A DNA stretch of 64,000 bases from Paractinoplanes atraurantiacus. GTDB taxonomy: Bacteria; Actinomycetota; Actinomycetes; Mycobacteriales; Micromonosporaceae. Location of the stretch: positions 186,001 through 250,000 of the forward strand of contig NZ_OBDY01000011.1 in NCBI RefSeq assembly GCF_900215205.1. The letters are read 5' to 3'. The translations under genes and the position numbers were made by a program. This document shows positions 17,342-26,434 of this stretch, in pieces. The notes below the pieces were generated by a model. The model saw only the letters and a program-made list of their open reading frames with translations. It was not told the origin of the DNA and made no database searches. Every line of letters starts with the position of its first letter. The first letter of the stretch is position 1.

Positions 17342-18160
17342 TCAGCGCCCGGACTCGATGGAGTTGGCGCGGCCGCCGCCGTACGAACCGGCGAGGCCGG
17401 CCGCGGCGAGACCACCGCTGCCACCGACGGCACGACCGGAGTCGGCCCGCGACATCTCGGCCTCGAGGCCCTGGCCCCGGCCGTCGAGGTCGCGCAGCTG
17501 GCTCTCGAGGTAGGCCTTCAGGCGCGTGCGGTACTCGCGCTCGAACTGCTTCAGCTCCTCGATGTGCTTCTGCAGCGCCGTCCGCTTCGCGTCGAGACCG
17601 CCCATGGCCTCCTGGTGACGCTGACGGGCGTCACGCTCGAGGGCGTCGGCCTTGGCCCGCGCCTCACGGGTGACCTCCTCCGCCTTGGAACGGGCGTCGG
17701 AGAGAAGCTTGTCGGCCTCGCGGCGCGCGTCGGCGACGTGGTCGTCGGCGGTGCGCTGGGCCATCATGAGCACCCGCAGGGCCTGCTGCTCGCCGTCGGC
17801 GCCGCCGCTCGCGGCGCCACCGCCGACCGGGCCCGCGGCGCGGACCTGCTCGAGCTCGGCCTGCATCTGCCGGGCGGCCTGCTCGGCCTGCGCCTTGTCG
17901 CGCTGCACCCGGTCGAGCTGGGCCTTGACGTCGTTGAGCTCCGCGGCGAGGCGCGGGTCGGCGGAAGGACCGGCTGGCGCGCCACCCCGACCGCCGCGCT
18001 CCACCTGGGCGCGCAGCTCGTTGTTCTCCTCGATCAGACGGGCGAGCTCGCGCTCGACCTCGTCAAGGAAGGCGTCGACCTCCTCCTCGTCGTACCCCCG
18101 CTTGCCGATCGGGGGCTTCTTGAAGGCGACGTTGTGCACGTCGGCCGGGGTCAGCGGCAT
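17342..18160 (-). CDS. divIVA: DivIVA/Wag31 polar growth scaffold
   Basis: 272 residues. The N-terminal membrane-binding DivIVA domain reads MPLTPADVHNVAFKKPPIGK then RGYDEEEVDAFLDEVERELA, with the exposed F13-K-K and R21 typical of membrane insertion. Two coiled-coil blocks follow (about 28-110 and 140-225), separated by a Gly/Ala-rich linker. The protein marks negatively curved membrane at poles and septa and directs tip growth in actinobacteria. It sits downstream of yggT in the usual order ftsZ-yggS-sepF-yggT-divIVA. Confidence 0.96.
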   Translation of the reverse strand: MPLTPADVHNVAFKKPPIGKRGYDEEEVDAFLDEVERELARLIEENNELRAQVERGGRGGAPAGPSADPRLAAELNDVKAQLDRVQRDKAQAEQAARQMQAELEQVRAAGPVGGGAASGGADGEQQALRVLMMAQRTADDHVADARREADKLLSDARSKAEEVTREARAKADALERDARQRHQEAMGGLDAKRTALQKHIEELKQFEREYRTRLKAYLESQLRDLDGRGQGLEAEMSRADSGRAVGGSGGLAAAGLAGSYGGGRANSIESGR

Positions 18161-18202
18161 CGAAACTCCTCGGGTCAGTTGCGGCCGCGGTGGGGCTGCT
18201 GT

Positions 18203-18529
18203 CTAGCTGAAGTTCAGTATCAGTCTCTGCAACACGAACCTCATGAGCACGAACAGGATAACCAGCAGCACGATGGAAGCCAGGTCCAAGCTCACGTTAC
18301 CAATGCGCAGCGGTGGGATCACACGCCTCAACGCCTTGAGGGGCGGATCAGTGACGCTCCACACCGTTTCCAACGCCGCCGACGCCCCACGACTGGGTTG
18401 CCACCGTCGCCCGTACTGAAGTACCGCACCCAGCACGAACCTGGCAAGCAGGACGAGAAAGAAGATATATACGAGCAAATACAAGATTTGGAACACGACC
18501 GAGAGCACGGTGCTCGAGTCCTCCCCCAT
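18203..18529 (-). CDS. YggT family membrane protein
   Basis: 108 residues with two YggT-type hydrophobic segments. The first is around LSVVFQILYLLVYIFFLVLL; the second is LDLASIVLLVILFVLMRFVL. The family signature VTDPPLKALRRVIPPLR lies between them. YggT proteins sit beside sepF and divIVA in actinobacteria and beside yggS in many bacteria; the biochemical role is unclear. ATG at 18529, 26 bp after the sepF stop. Confidence 0.92.
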   Translation of the reverse strand: MGEDSSTVLSVVFQILYLLVYIFFLVLLARFVLGAVLQYGRRWQPSRGASAALETVWSVTDPPLKALRRVIPPLRIGNVSLDLASIVLLVILFVLMRFVLQRLILNFS

Positions 18530-18555
18530 TCGGGTTACGCCGGGCGCCGAGGCAG

Positions 18556-19230
18556 CTAGCCCTGGCTGAAGAACCCGCCTTCAGCGATCTTGGCCTTGTC
18601 CTCCGCGGTGACCTGGACATTCGCCGGCGAGAGCAGGAACACCCGGTTCGTCACGCGCTCGATCGTACCGCGAAGACCGAAGGCCAGACCGGCCGCGAAG
18701 TCGACCAGACGGCGGGCGTCACCTTCATCCATCTCAGTGAGATTGATGATGACCGGAACACCGTCCCGGAAGTGCTCTCCGATGGTGCGGGCCTCACGGT
18801 ACGTAGTCGGGTGCAGGGTCGTGATCTGGTAGCGCTGCTCTTCCTCGGCCTGACGGGGCGCCGGCTGCGGCTGGTGCACGGTCTGCGGAGCGAGCGCGAG
18901 GTTCTCCCGCGTCGAGTAGCTCAGCGCCGAATCGGCGGCGCTCGGACCCGATCGGGTGATGGAGCGGACGCTGGCGCGCTCGGGGCGCTCGACCGGCTCG
19001 TCGTCGACGTCGGTGTGCGAGAGGCGACGGCCGGCGCGCTCGGTGCGAGCCCGGGGCACGGTGCGCTCCTCCTCGAACTCCTCGTCGTCCTCGTCGATGT
19101 CGTTCTCGTAGCGGCTGCCGGAGTAGCGGCGGTCCCGCTGGTGGTACGAGTCCTCGCGGTACCCGTAGTCGCGGTCTTCGTCCTCCTCGACGAGGCCCAG
19201 CCAGACGCCCGCCTTACGAATGGCGCTCAT
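18556..19230 (-). CDS. sepF: Cell division protein SepF
   Basis: 224 residues. SepF anchors FtsZ to the membrane and stabilises the Z-ring; it is essential in actinobacteria that lack FtsA. MSAIRKAGVWLGLVEE is the expected N-terminal amphipathic helix. A charged linker follows (about 20-135). The SepF core reads YREARTIGEHFRDGVPVIIN, DARRLVDFAAGLAFGL, and VFLLSPANV. The ATG at 19230 is preferred over an in-frame extension to 19554 because it begins exactly at the membrane helix. The 244-bp gap to yggS suggests its own promoter. Confidence 0.95.
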   Translation of the reverse strand: MSAIRKAGVWLGLVEEDEDRDYGYREDSYHQRDRRYSGSRYENDIDEDDEEFEEERTVPRARTERAGRRLSHTDVDDEPVERPERASVRSITRSGPSAADSALSYSTRENLALAPQTVHQPQPAPRQAEEEQRYQITTLHPTTYREARTIGEHFRDGVPVIINLTEMDEGDARRLVDFAAGLAFGLRGTIERVTNRVFLLSPANVQVTAEDKAKIAEGGFFSQG

Positions 19231-19474
19231 GCCCTCACCCCATCCCGCATCCGAGCGTGACCCCGCTCGGCGCCGACCCGACCAGCCATGTGCCCCCACC
19301 TTCGTCCGCTTCGCGAAACGCACCCCCTGCGCTTTCGCTGTCCCCCCTAGCACCCCAGCCCGGTCCGAACAGGACCGCACGCTGCGGCGATGCCGCGTCG
19401 TCGGACGCGCCGGCCACCTTCGCGAGTGGCGCCGCGTTAAACAACACCTATGTAGTTTGCTGCCCGCCGCAAGG

Positions 19475-20179
19475 CTACCGCAGCGGGTTTCGCATTCCGA
19501 GCAAAGAACTGCCGATCCGGACGTGTGTCGCGCCGTGCCGGATCGCCGCCTCAAGGTCCCCGCTCATACCCGCGGAGATCATCTTCGAATCGGGGTGTGA
19601 CGCGATCAGACGGTCCGAGATCGACTTGAGCTGCTCGAACGCGCGATCGGGATCCCAGTCCGTCGGCGCCACCGCCATGACGCCGCCCAGGCGCAGCGAT
19701 GTGGACGACGCGATGGAGTCGGAAACCCGCCAGATGTCGTCGCCGGCCGCGCCCCCGCGCGCCGGATCGCCGTCGATGCTCACCTGGACCAGAGCCTCAA
19801 GTGGATCATCGCGGAGAGAGGAAGCCGCGCGAGCCAGAGCAAGGGCCAGCCGTACGGAGTCGACCGACTCGACCACGTCGGCATAGGACACCACCGAGCG
19901 CGCCTTGTTGCGCTGCAACTGTCCGATGAAGTGCCAGCGCGGTGTCGCGCCGGCGGCCGCGGCGGAAGCCGCTTTCGGAGCAGCCTCCTGATCGCGGTTC
20001 TCCCCCACGTCGGTGACGCCGAGCCCGGCGAGCAACACCACGTCGCTCGCCGGGTACGTCTTGGTCACCGCCACCAGGTGCGCGGCGTCCTCCGGCCGGC
20101 CGGCCGCCGCGCAGGCGCGGGCGATCCGCCCGCGCACCTGCTGAAGGGCCGCGGACAACTCGGCCCTACGATCCGTCAC
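19475..20179 (-). CDS. YggS family PLP homeostasis protein
   Basis: 234 residues, the single-domain PLP-barrel family (YggS/PROSC). It binds pyridoxal phosphate through the Lys in VAVTKTYPASDV and helps balance cellular PLP. WHFIGQLQRNKAR and GGVMAVAPTDWDPDRAF are family hallmarks, and the C-terminus ISAGMSGDLEAAIRHGATHVRIG matches. It starts with GTG five bases after the ftsZ stop. In many actinobacteria a laccase-domain pgeF gene lies between ftsZ and yggS; none is present here. Confidence 0.93.
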   Translation of the reverse strand: MTDRRAELSAALQQVRGRIARACAAAGRPEDAAHLVAVTKTYPASDVVLLAGLGVTDVGENRDQEAAPKAASAAAAGATPRWHFIGQLQRNKARSVVSYADVVESVDSVRLALALARAASSLRDDPLEALVQVSIDGDPARGGAAGDDIWRVSDSIASSTSLRLGGVMAVAPTDWDPDRAFEQLKSISDRLIASHPDSKMISAGMSGDLEAAIRHGATHVRIGSSLLGMRNPLR

Positions 20180-20184
20180 CGCCG

Positions 20185-21318
20185 TCAGGAGCCGTTCTTC
20201 AGGAAGTCCGGCACGTCGACGTCGTCGAAGAGCACCCGGCGCGGGGTCGGTGTCGTCGTGGCGGGCGGCGGCGTGGTGACCGCGGGCGCGGCCGGGGCCG
20301 CGGCCGGCACCGCCGGAGCGGCCGGCTGCTGGATCACCTTGCGGGCCGGCTCGGACGGCTTGTACGAGGGCGTGCCCCCGTCGAAGCCGGCCGCGATGAC
20401 CGTGACCCGCACCTCGTCGCCGAGCGCGTCGTCGATGACCGCGCCGAAGATGATGTTCGCGTCCGGGTGGGCCGCGTCGGTGACCAGCTGGGCCGCGTCG
20501 TTGATCTCGAACAGGCCCAGGTCGGAGCCGCCGGCGATGGAGAGCAGCACGCCGCGGGCGCCGTCCATGCTCTGCTCGAGCAGCGGACTCGAGATGGCCC
20601 GCTCGGCCGCCTCGACCGCGCGGTTGTCACCGCGGGCGCTGCCGATGCCCATGAGGGCGCTGCCGGCGTTGCTCATGACGCTCTTGACGTCGGCGAAGTC
20701 CAGGTTGATCAGACCGGGCGTGGTGATCAGGTCGGTGATGCCCTGCACACCGGAGAGCAGCACCTGGTCGGCCTGACGGAACGCGTCCATCATGCTGATG
20801 CCGCGGTCGCCGAGCGCGAGCAGCCGGTCGTTCGGGATCACGATGAGCGTGTCGCACTGGTTGCGCAGCTCGTCGATGCCGGCCTCGGCCTGCACCTGGC
20901 GGCGCTTGCCCTCGAACGAGAACGGCCGGGTGACCACGCCGATGGTCAGCGCACCGAGCTTGCGGGCGATGTTGGCGACGACGGGCGCGCCGCCGGTGCC
21001 GGTGCCGCCGCCCTCGCCACACGTCACGAAGACCATGTCGGCGCCCTTGAGCACCTCTTCGATCTCGTCGCGGTGGTCCTCGGCGGCGTTCTTGCCGACC
21101 TCGGGCTGGGCTCCGGCGCCGAGGCCACGGGTGAGCTCCCGGCCGACGTCGAGCTTGACGTCGGCGTCGCTCATCAGCAGCGCCTGCGCATCGGTGTTGA
21201 TCGCGATGAACTCGACGCCCTTGAGCCCGACCTCGATCATGCGGTTCACGGCGTTCACGCCGCCGCCACCGATACCGACGACCTTGATGACCGCCAGGTA
21301 GTTGTGGGGAGGTGTCAT
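20185..21318 (-). CDS. ftsZ: Cell division GTPase FtsZ
   Basis: 377 residues. A tubulin homologue that polymerises into the Z-ring at mid-cell or septation sites. The tubulin signature GEGGGTGTGGAP is at 101-112, VVGIGGGGVNAVNRM at the N-terminus, and NLDFADVKSVMSNAG contains the catalytic T7 loop. A Pro/Ala-rich linker (about 325-355) leads to the conserved C-terminal peptide DDVDVPDFLKNGS, which binds partners such as SepF. It is followed at once by yggS. A strong promoter candidate lies upstream (21434-21462). Confidence 0.98.
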   Translation of the reverse strand: MTPPHNYLAVIKVVGIGGGGVNAVNRMIEVGLKGVEFIAINTDAQALLMSDADVKLDVGRELTRGLGAGAQPEVGKNAAEDHRDEIEEVLKGADMVFVTCGEGGGTGTGGAPVVANIARKLGALTIGVVTRPFSFEGKRRQVQAEAGIDELRNQCDTLIVIPNDRLLALGDRGISMMDAFRQADQVLLSGVQGITDLITTPGLINLDFADVKSVMSNAGSALMGIGSARGDNRAVEAAERAISSPLLEQSMDGARGVLLSIAGGSDLGLFEINDAAQLVTDAAHPDANIIFGAVIDDALGDEVRVTVIAAGFDGGTPSYKPSEPARKVIQQPAAPAVPAAAPAAPAVTTPPPATTTPTPRRVLFDDVDVPDFLKNGS

Positions 21319-21433
21319 GGGCTCTCAGCCTTCCCTTCCAGGGTTAGTGGATGCCGTTAGGCCCCGGCGCGGTCCGGCCTGACCACGCGTCGGCATCCGC
21401 TGCCGTACAAGGGAGGGCGAGGAAACCCTCACC

Positions 21434-21462
21434 CTCTACTAGAGGCTTAGGGTTATGTCAAC
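21434..21462 (-). promoter_or_regulatory. ftsZ promoter
   Basis: On the minus strand TTGACA (21462-21457), a 17-bp spacer and TAGAGG (21439-21434) form a near-consensus promoter about 115 bp before the ftsZ start. The 290-bp ftsQ-ftsZ gap is unusually AT-rich for this genome. A second TTGACA lies at 21506-21501 without a clear -10. Separate ftsZ promoters in this gap are well known in Streptomyces. Confidence 0.75.
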
Positions 21463-21608
21463 CACTGAAGCCTCTGGTGGCAACGTATGCGGCATTGCGA
21501 TGTCAACCAAAGACCCGGCGCGGCGTGTCGGCGTCCGCTTACGTGGCGAACATCCGACGGACCCGTAGCCTCGACCTAAAAGCGTCGTTTGTCCGCTTAT
21601 GGCGGATA

Positions 21609-22373
21609 TTAGCGAATCGTCACAACTGACGGCGCGCTGACGTCGATCTCGCTGCCCTTGCGCTTCAGCAAAGCGGTGGCCACCTGGCTCTTGGTGTCGC
21701 TCTGGGTGTCGTCGCCCCACACCACCGTGCGGTCCTTTTTCAGCTCCAGCTTGATCTGCGCCGGTTTCGGCACCGCCACGGCCACCAGTTGCTCGCGCAG
21801 CTCCTCGCTGAGCGCGCCGAGCACGGTCAGCGCCGATTTCGTGTTCACGTCGTCCGGACCCGGCGCCGAGGTGCGCACCAGCGGCAGCCCGGCCGGCGCC
21901 TGCCCGACGGTGCGATAGGGCACGCCCTCGCGGTCGATCAGCGAGAACTGGCCGGCCGCGGGCACGGCCGCCACCGGCGTGCGCTCCACGACCTCGACCA
22001 CCAGCGTGGACGGCCAGCTGCGCCGCACCACGACCCGGTCGACCGCCGGCAGCGTACGCACCTTGGCCCGCACCGCGCCGAGGTCGACCCGGGCCAGCGG
22101 CTCGCGCTGCGGCACCGCAGCCGCCTGCTCGATCTGCAACGGGGTGAGGAACTGGGTGCCGACCACCTTCACGTCCCGCACGCCGAGCACCGACGTGCCG
22201 AAGACGACCCAGGACACGATGCCGGCCAGGGCGAGCACGCCGGCGGCGATCGCCCAGGGCAGGACGGCGCGCAGCTTGCGCTTGCGGGCGCGGGCCATGA
22301 AACGGCGTGCCGAGGCGGGCACCGCGTCGGTGTCCGCCCGCACGAGCCGCCAGTTGCGCCCGCCCCCGCTCAC
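21609..22373 (-). CDS. ftsQ: Cell division protein FtsQ/DivIB
   Basis: 254 residues. A cytoplasmic basic N-terminus (MARARKRKLR) and one transmembrane helix (about 38-60) precede a POTRA domain (VRDVKVVGTQFLTPLQIEQAA) and the FtsQ beta domain (WPSTLVVEVVERTPVAAV). FtsQ links FtsL/FtsB-type proteins to the septal synthase in the divisome. GTG start, 7 bp after the murC stop, in the usual murC-ftsQ-ftsZ order. Confidence 0.94.
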   Translation of the reverse strand: MSGGGRNWRLVRADTDAVPASARRFMARARKRKLRAVLPWAIAAGVLALAGIVSWVVFGTSVLGVRDVKVVGTQFLTPLQIEQAAAVPQREPLARVDLGAVRAKVRTLPAVDRVVVRRSWPSTLVVEVVERTPVAAVPAAGQFSLIDREGVPYRTVGQAPAGLPLVRTSAPGPDDVNTKSALTVLGALSEELREQLVAVAVPKPAQIKLELKKDRTVVWGDDTQSDTKSQVATALLKRKGSEIDVSAPSVVTIR

Positions 22374-22380
22374 CGCCGCT

Positions 22381-23850
22381 CTACCGCTCTTCCAGCGCGT
22401 TGCCCGTGGACTGCGAGGGAGCCGGCTGCAGGTCGGCCTCGGCCAGCGCGGACAGCAGCTCGTCGCCCATCAGCGAGATCGGCGGCGCGCCCATGGTCAC
22501 CACCACGTCGCCCGGGCGGCTGCGCCGCACGACCTCGGCCGGCACGTCCTCCCAGTCGGGCACGAAGATCTTGGACTCGGCCGGCAGGTCGACGGCCGCG
22601 GTCAGCGACACGCCGCCCTCGCCGGGACCGCGCACCTCGCCCGGGCCGAAGACCTCCATGATGATCGCCTGGTCGGCCAGGCTGAGACCCTCGGCCAGCT
22701 CGGACTCCAAGTCACGGGTGCGGTAGACGCGGTACGGCTGGAAGACCACCAGCAGGCGGCCGTCGCCGGCCACCTCGCGCAGCGTGCGCAGCGCGGCCTT
22801 GACCGAGGTCGGGTGGTACGCGTACTCGTCGTACACACGCACACCGGCCGCGATCCCCTTGCGCTCGAAGCGCCGGCGCACACCGGGGAAGGAGGCCAGC
22901 GCCTCGACGGTCTTGTCCAGCGGCAGGCCCAGCCGCAGCGCGGTCAGCACCGCGGCCGCGCTGTTGAGGCCCATGTGCTTGCCGGGCAGCGCCAGCCGGA
23001 TCTCGCCGAGCGGCTTGCCGTCGAGCTCAGCCTGGTAACGGACACCGCTGACCGTGGAGACGACGTCGGAGATCCTGAGGTCGGCCGACGCGCTCTCGCC
23101 GTACGTGAAAACGGTCTTGCCCTTGGCCTTGAGCGCCGCGATCAGCTCCTGCGTGCCCTCGTCGTCGGCGCACGTGACCACGAAGCCCTCGGGGTCGGCG
23201 AGCTCGGCGAACTGGAGGAAGCCGGCCTTGAGACCGTCGAGGTCGCCCCAGTTGTTGAGGTGGTCGCCCTCGATGTTGGTGATGATCGCGACGTGCGGCC
23301 GGTAGATCAGGAACGACTTGTCGCTCTCGTCGGCCTCGGCCACGAAGTGCGGCCCGGTGCCGTGGTGGCCGTTCGAGCCGGCCTCGGAGATCTCGCCGCC
23401 GATCACGAACGACGGGTCCTGGCCGGCGTGCTGAAGGATCACCGTCATGATCGAGGTGGTCGTCGTCTTGCCGTGCGTGCCGGCCACGGCGATCGTCTGC
23501 CGGTTCGTCATCGCGGCCGCCAGCGCCTCGGAGCGGTGCAGCACGCGCAGCCCGCGACGGCGGGCCTCGGCCAGCTCCAGGTGGTCGGCCGGGATGGCCG
23601 TGGAGTAGACGACCGTGTCGACACCGTCGAGGTTCGACTCGACGTGCGCCATGTGCACCGTGCCGCCCAGCGCGCGCAGCCCGGCCAGCGCCGGCCACTC
23701 GCGCAGCTCGCTGCCCGAGACCGGTACGCCCCGGGTCAGCAGCAACCGGGCCAGGCCCGCCATGCCGACCCCGCCGATCCCGATGAGGTGCACGCTGCCG
23801 AGGTCCTCGGCGGTCAACTCGCCGGCCGGCCTCAGCTCCGCCGTGTTCAC
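22381..23850 (-). CDS. murC: UDP-N-acetylmuramate--L-alanine ligase
   Basis: 489 residues. Cytoplasmic Mur ligase that adds the first residue (Ala, or Gly in some actinoplanetes) to UDP-MurNAc using ATP. The N-terminal Rossmann motif is VHLIGIGGVGMAGLARLLL. The P-loop is VAGTHGKTTTTSIM. The central Mur signature includes ITNIEGDHLNNWGD. The C-terminal domain has YDEYAYHPTSVKAAL. GTG start at 23850, 25 bp after murG. The first-residue choice cannot be decided from sequence. Confidence 0.96.
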   Translation of the reverse strand: MNTAELRPAGELTAEDLGSVHLIGIGGVGMAGLARLLLTRGVPVSGSELREWPALAGLRALGGTVHMAHVESNLDGVDTVVYSTAIPADHLELAEARRRGLRVLHRSEALAAAMTNRQTIAVAGTHGKTTTTSIMTVILQHAGQDPSFVIGGEISEAGSNGHHGTGPHFVAEADESDKSFLIYRPHVAIITNIEGDHLNNWGDLDGLKAGFLQFAELADPEGFVVTCADDEGTQELIAALKAKGKTVFTYGESASADLRISDVVSTVSGVRYQAELDGKPLGEIRLALPGKHMGLNSAAAVLTALRLGLPLDKTVEALASFPGVRRRFERKGIAAGVRVYDEYAYHPTSVKAALRTLREVAGDGRLLVVFQPYRVYRTRDLESELAEGLSLADQAIIMEVFGPGEVRGPGEGGVSLTAAVDLPAESKIFVPDWEDVPAEVVRRSRPGDVVVTMGAPPISLMGDELLSALAEADLQPAPSQSTGNALEER

Positions 23851-23875
23851 AGTCCTGCTCCCTTGATCGCGTCAG

Positions 23876-24988
23876 TCATCGGGACTTGGCCACCGCTTCC
23901 AGAACGAACTCGAGCAGCGCTTCGTCACCGTCGCGGCGACCGTACCGGGAAGCGGCCATGCTCATCGCACCGAGGCGCTGCCTGTCCCGCGCCAGCGGGA
24001 TTATGTTCTGCTCGATCCACTCGGGGGTGAGCTCCGAGTTGTCCACCAGGACGCCACCGCCGGCCTCGACGACCGGCAGCGCGTTGCGCTTCTGCTCCTG
24101 GTTGCTGTGCGGGTACGGCACGTACACCGCGGGCACGCCGAGCGCGGTGGTCTCGGCCACCGTGATCGCGCCGCCGCGGCAGAGCATGAGGTCGGCCGCC
24201 GCGTATCCCAGCTGCATGTCCGACAGGTAGGGCAGCACCCGGTAGGGCACGGGCAGGTCGGCCGGCACGTCGAACGGGTCGTTGCGGCCACCCTGCACGT
24301 GCAGCACCTGGATGCCGGAGTGGGCGAGCCGCTTGGCCGCCGCGGCCACGGCCAGGTTGATCGTGCGGGCGCCGGACGAGCCGCCCGAGACGAACAGCAC
24401 GGGCAGGTCGGGGCGCAGCCCGAACTGGTAGAGGGCCTGCGGGCGCAGCGCGGCCCGGTCGAGCTGGGTGAGGGCGGTGCGCAGCGGAACGCCGACCACC
24501 CGGGCGTCGCGCAGCGACTCGGCCTGCTGGGGCTGCTGCGGGAAGCCGACGGCGATGTTCTTGGTGAACTTCATGCCCATCCGGTTGGCCACGCCCGGCG
24601 GCACGTTCACCTCGTGGATCACGATCGGGATGTCCTTGCGCCAGGCGGCCAGATAGGCCGGCACCGACACGTAGCCGCCGAAGCCCACCACGACGTCGGC
24701 CTGCACCTCTTCGAGGATCTTGCCGGCCGCCTGGGATGACTTGTACATGCGGTCGGGGGTGCGCAGCAGGTTCATGTTGACCGACCGCGGCAGCTGGAAC
24801 GCGGGAATGACCCGCAGGTCGTAGCCGGCCGGCGGGATCAGGTCGTTCTCCATGCCCTTGGGGCTGCCCAGCGTGGTGATCCGCACGTCGGGGAAGTGCC
24901 GCCGCAGGGCGTCGGCGAAGGCGAGCAGCGGATAGATGTGACCGCCGGTGCCTCCTCCGGCGAGCACTACCGACCGCAGCGAAGCCAT
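23876..24988 (-). CDS. murG: MurG lipid II synthase (GlcNAc transferase)
   Basis: 370 residues, GT28 family. Transfers GlcNAc from UDP-GlcNAc to lipid I at the inner membrane face, making lipid II. The glycine-rich VLAGGGTGGHIYPLLAFADAL opens the protein; FVSGGSSGARTINLAV and LMLCRGGAITVAETTALGVPA are donor-site motifs. The ATG overlaps the ftsW stop by one base (TAATG), so translation is coupled to ftsW. Confidence 0.97.
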   Translation of the reverse strand: MASLRSVVLAGGGTGGHIYPLLAFADALRRHFPDVRITTLGSPKGMENDLIPPAGYDLRVIPAFQLPRSVNMNLLRTPDRMYKSSQAAGKILEEVQADVVVGFGGYVSVPAYLAAWRKDIPIVIHEVNVPPGVANRMGMKFTKNIAVGFPQQPQQAESLRDARVVGVPLRTALTQLDRAALRPQALYQFGLRPDLPVLFVSGGSSGARTINLAVAAAAKRLAHSGIQVLHVQGGRNDPFDVPADLPVPYRVLPYLSDMQLGYAAADLMLCRGGAITVAETTALGVPAVYVPYPHSNQEQKRNALPVVEAGGGVLVDNSELTPEWIEQNIIPLARDRQRLGAMSMAASRYGRRDGDEALLEFVLEAVAKSR

Positions 24989-26370
24989 TACCGTCTCCTC
25001 TCAGCCCCCGGGGAAGCGGCGGCCTTCGACGGGCCGGGCCGCCGTTGCGGGGGGACCGGCGGCAGCGGGGCCCAGAGTAGCCGTACCCACCGAGCGGGCG
25101 GACGGGCGTTCAGGGCACGTGACGCGTCCGGCTCGGCGCGGGCGAACGAGGCCAGCATGCCGACCGCCGCCATGGTCACGACGAGGGCGCTACCACCAGC
25201 GGAGATGAACGGCAGCGGGAGGCCGGTGATGGGCAGCATGCCGGTCACGCCACCGATGTTGATCACGGCCTGGGCCACCAGCCAGGTGGTGATCGCGGTG
25301 GCGGCCAGGCGGCGGAACGGGTCGGCCGAGCGCCGGGCGATGCGGAAGCCGGTGTAGGCGAGCACCGAGAACAGGGCCAGGATGATCGCGCAGCCGACCA
25401 CGCCCAGCTCCTCGGCCACCACGGCGAAGATGAAGTCGTTGTCGGCCTCGGGCAGCCAGTTCCACTTCAGCGCGCCCTTGCCCAGGCCGACGCCGAACCA
25501 GCCGCCCTCGAAGATCGCCGAGCGGGCCTGGATGAGCTGGTAGCAGGGCCCGTCCAGGTCGCACTGGTCGAGCGGCTGAAGGAAGTTGGTGAGCCGGGCC
25601 AGCCGGTAGTTCTCGGCGCCCTTCTCGCCCGAGCCGGCGCCGCCGGACGCGGCCGCGATGAGCAGGCTGATGCCGGCCAGGCCGAGCACGCCGAGCGCGG
25701 CGAAGATCCGCAGCCGCACGCCGGCCGCCCAGAGAAGGCCGACGATCAGGGCCAGCAGCACCAGCATGGTGCCCAGGTCGTTGTAGCCGACCAGCACGAA
25801 CAGCAGGCCGACGACCGGGAAGAGCGGGCGGGACAGCTCGCGCCAGTGCCCGAGCGCCGGGCCCTTGCGGGCGATCACGTCGGCGCCCCAGAGCACCATG
25901 CCGAGCTTGGCGAACTCGGCCGGCTGGAGGCCGATCGGGCCGATGTAGAGCCAGAGCAGCTCGGCGTGGACCGGGCCGATGCCCTGGTCCTCGCCGAGGA
26001 TGTGCACCGACTTCAGCGCGTTGATCAGGTCGAGCAGGGCGAGCAGCGCGACGGCCACGGCCAGGATGTACTTGCCCAGGTCGCGCAGGGTGCCGGCGGG
26101 CAGCCGCTGGCACACCCAGAACGCGACGAGGCCGAGCAGCGCGAAGACGGCCTGGCTGCCGATGGCGCTGAACGCGTTGCCGTTCTCCGCGTACGCCTTG
26201 ACGCTGGTGGCCGAGAAGACCATGGTCAGGCCGATCAGCAGCAGCAGTCCGGAGCTGGACAGCAGCAGGTAGTACGAGGAGAGAGGACGCGCCAGCAGCC
26301 CGTGCACGGCGGGCAGCAGCTGCCGGCTCAACGACGGGCGAGGCGCCTGTGAAGTACGGTCGTCCGCCAT
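24988..26370 (-). CDS. ftsW: Septal SEDS glycosyltransferase FtsW
   Basis: 460 residues. SEDS-family peptidoglycan polymerase working with FtsI at the septum. Ten or so hydrophobic helices are visible. Family motifs include GLQPAEFAKLGMVLWGADVI, VGYNDLGTMLVLL, FGVGLGKGALKWNWLPEADND, and TGLPLPFISAGGSALV. The C-terminal tail is basic and Pro-rich (PQRRPGPSKAAASPGAERRR). It follows mraY after only 64 bp, without the murD gene usually found here. Confidence 0.96.
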   Translation of the reverse strand: MADDRTSQAPRPSLSRQLLPAVHGLLARPLSSYYLLLSSSGLLLLIGLTMVFSATSVKAYAENGNAFSAIGSQAVFALLGLVAFWVCQRLPAGTLRDLGKYILAVAVALLALLDLINALKSVHILGEDQGIGPVHAELLWLYIGPIGLQPAEFAKLGMVLWGADVIARKGPALGHWRELSRPLFPVVGLLFVLVGYNDLGTMLVLLALIVGLLWAAGVRLRIFAALGVLGLAGISLLIAAASGGAGSGEKGAENYRLARLTNFLQPLDQCDLDGPCYQLIQARSAIFEGGWFGVGLGKGALKWNWLPEADNDFIFAVVAEELGVVGCAIILALFSVLAYTGFRIARRSADPFRRLAATAITTWLVAQAVINIGGVTGMLPITGLPLPFISAGGSALVVTMAAVGMLASFARAEPDASRALNARPPARWVRLLWAPLPPVPPQRRPGPSKAAASPGAERRR

Positions 26371-26384
26371 TCACTCATCATCGT

Positions 26385-26430
26385 CATGGCGACACGCGAA
26401 GCCGCGTCACGTGCTGGGCGTGTCGCCATG
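26385..26430. repeat. 13-bp inverted repeat between mraY and ftsW
   Basis: CATGGCGACACGC (26385-26397) and its exact reverse complement (26418-26430) flank a 20-bp loop. The structure fills most of the 64-bp mraY-ftsW gap, five bases after the mraY stop codon. There is no run of U after it, so it is not a typical intrinsic terminator. It could stabilise or process the polycistronic mRNA, or mark the place from which murD was lost. Confidence 0.85.
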
Positions 26431-26434
26431 AGAT

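Noticed and set aside
19231..19554. N-terminal extension of SepF
   Set aside because: SepF must begin with its membrane-binding helix (MSAIRKAGVWLGLVEE); the extension lacks a start site and conservation.
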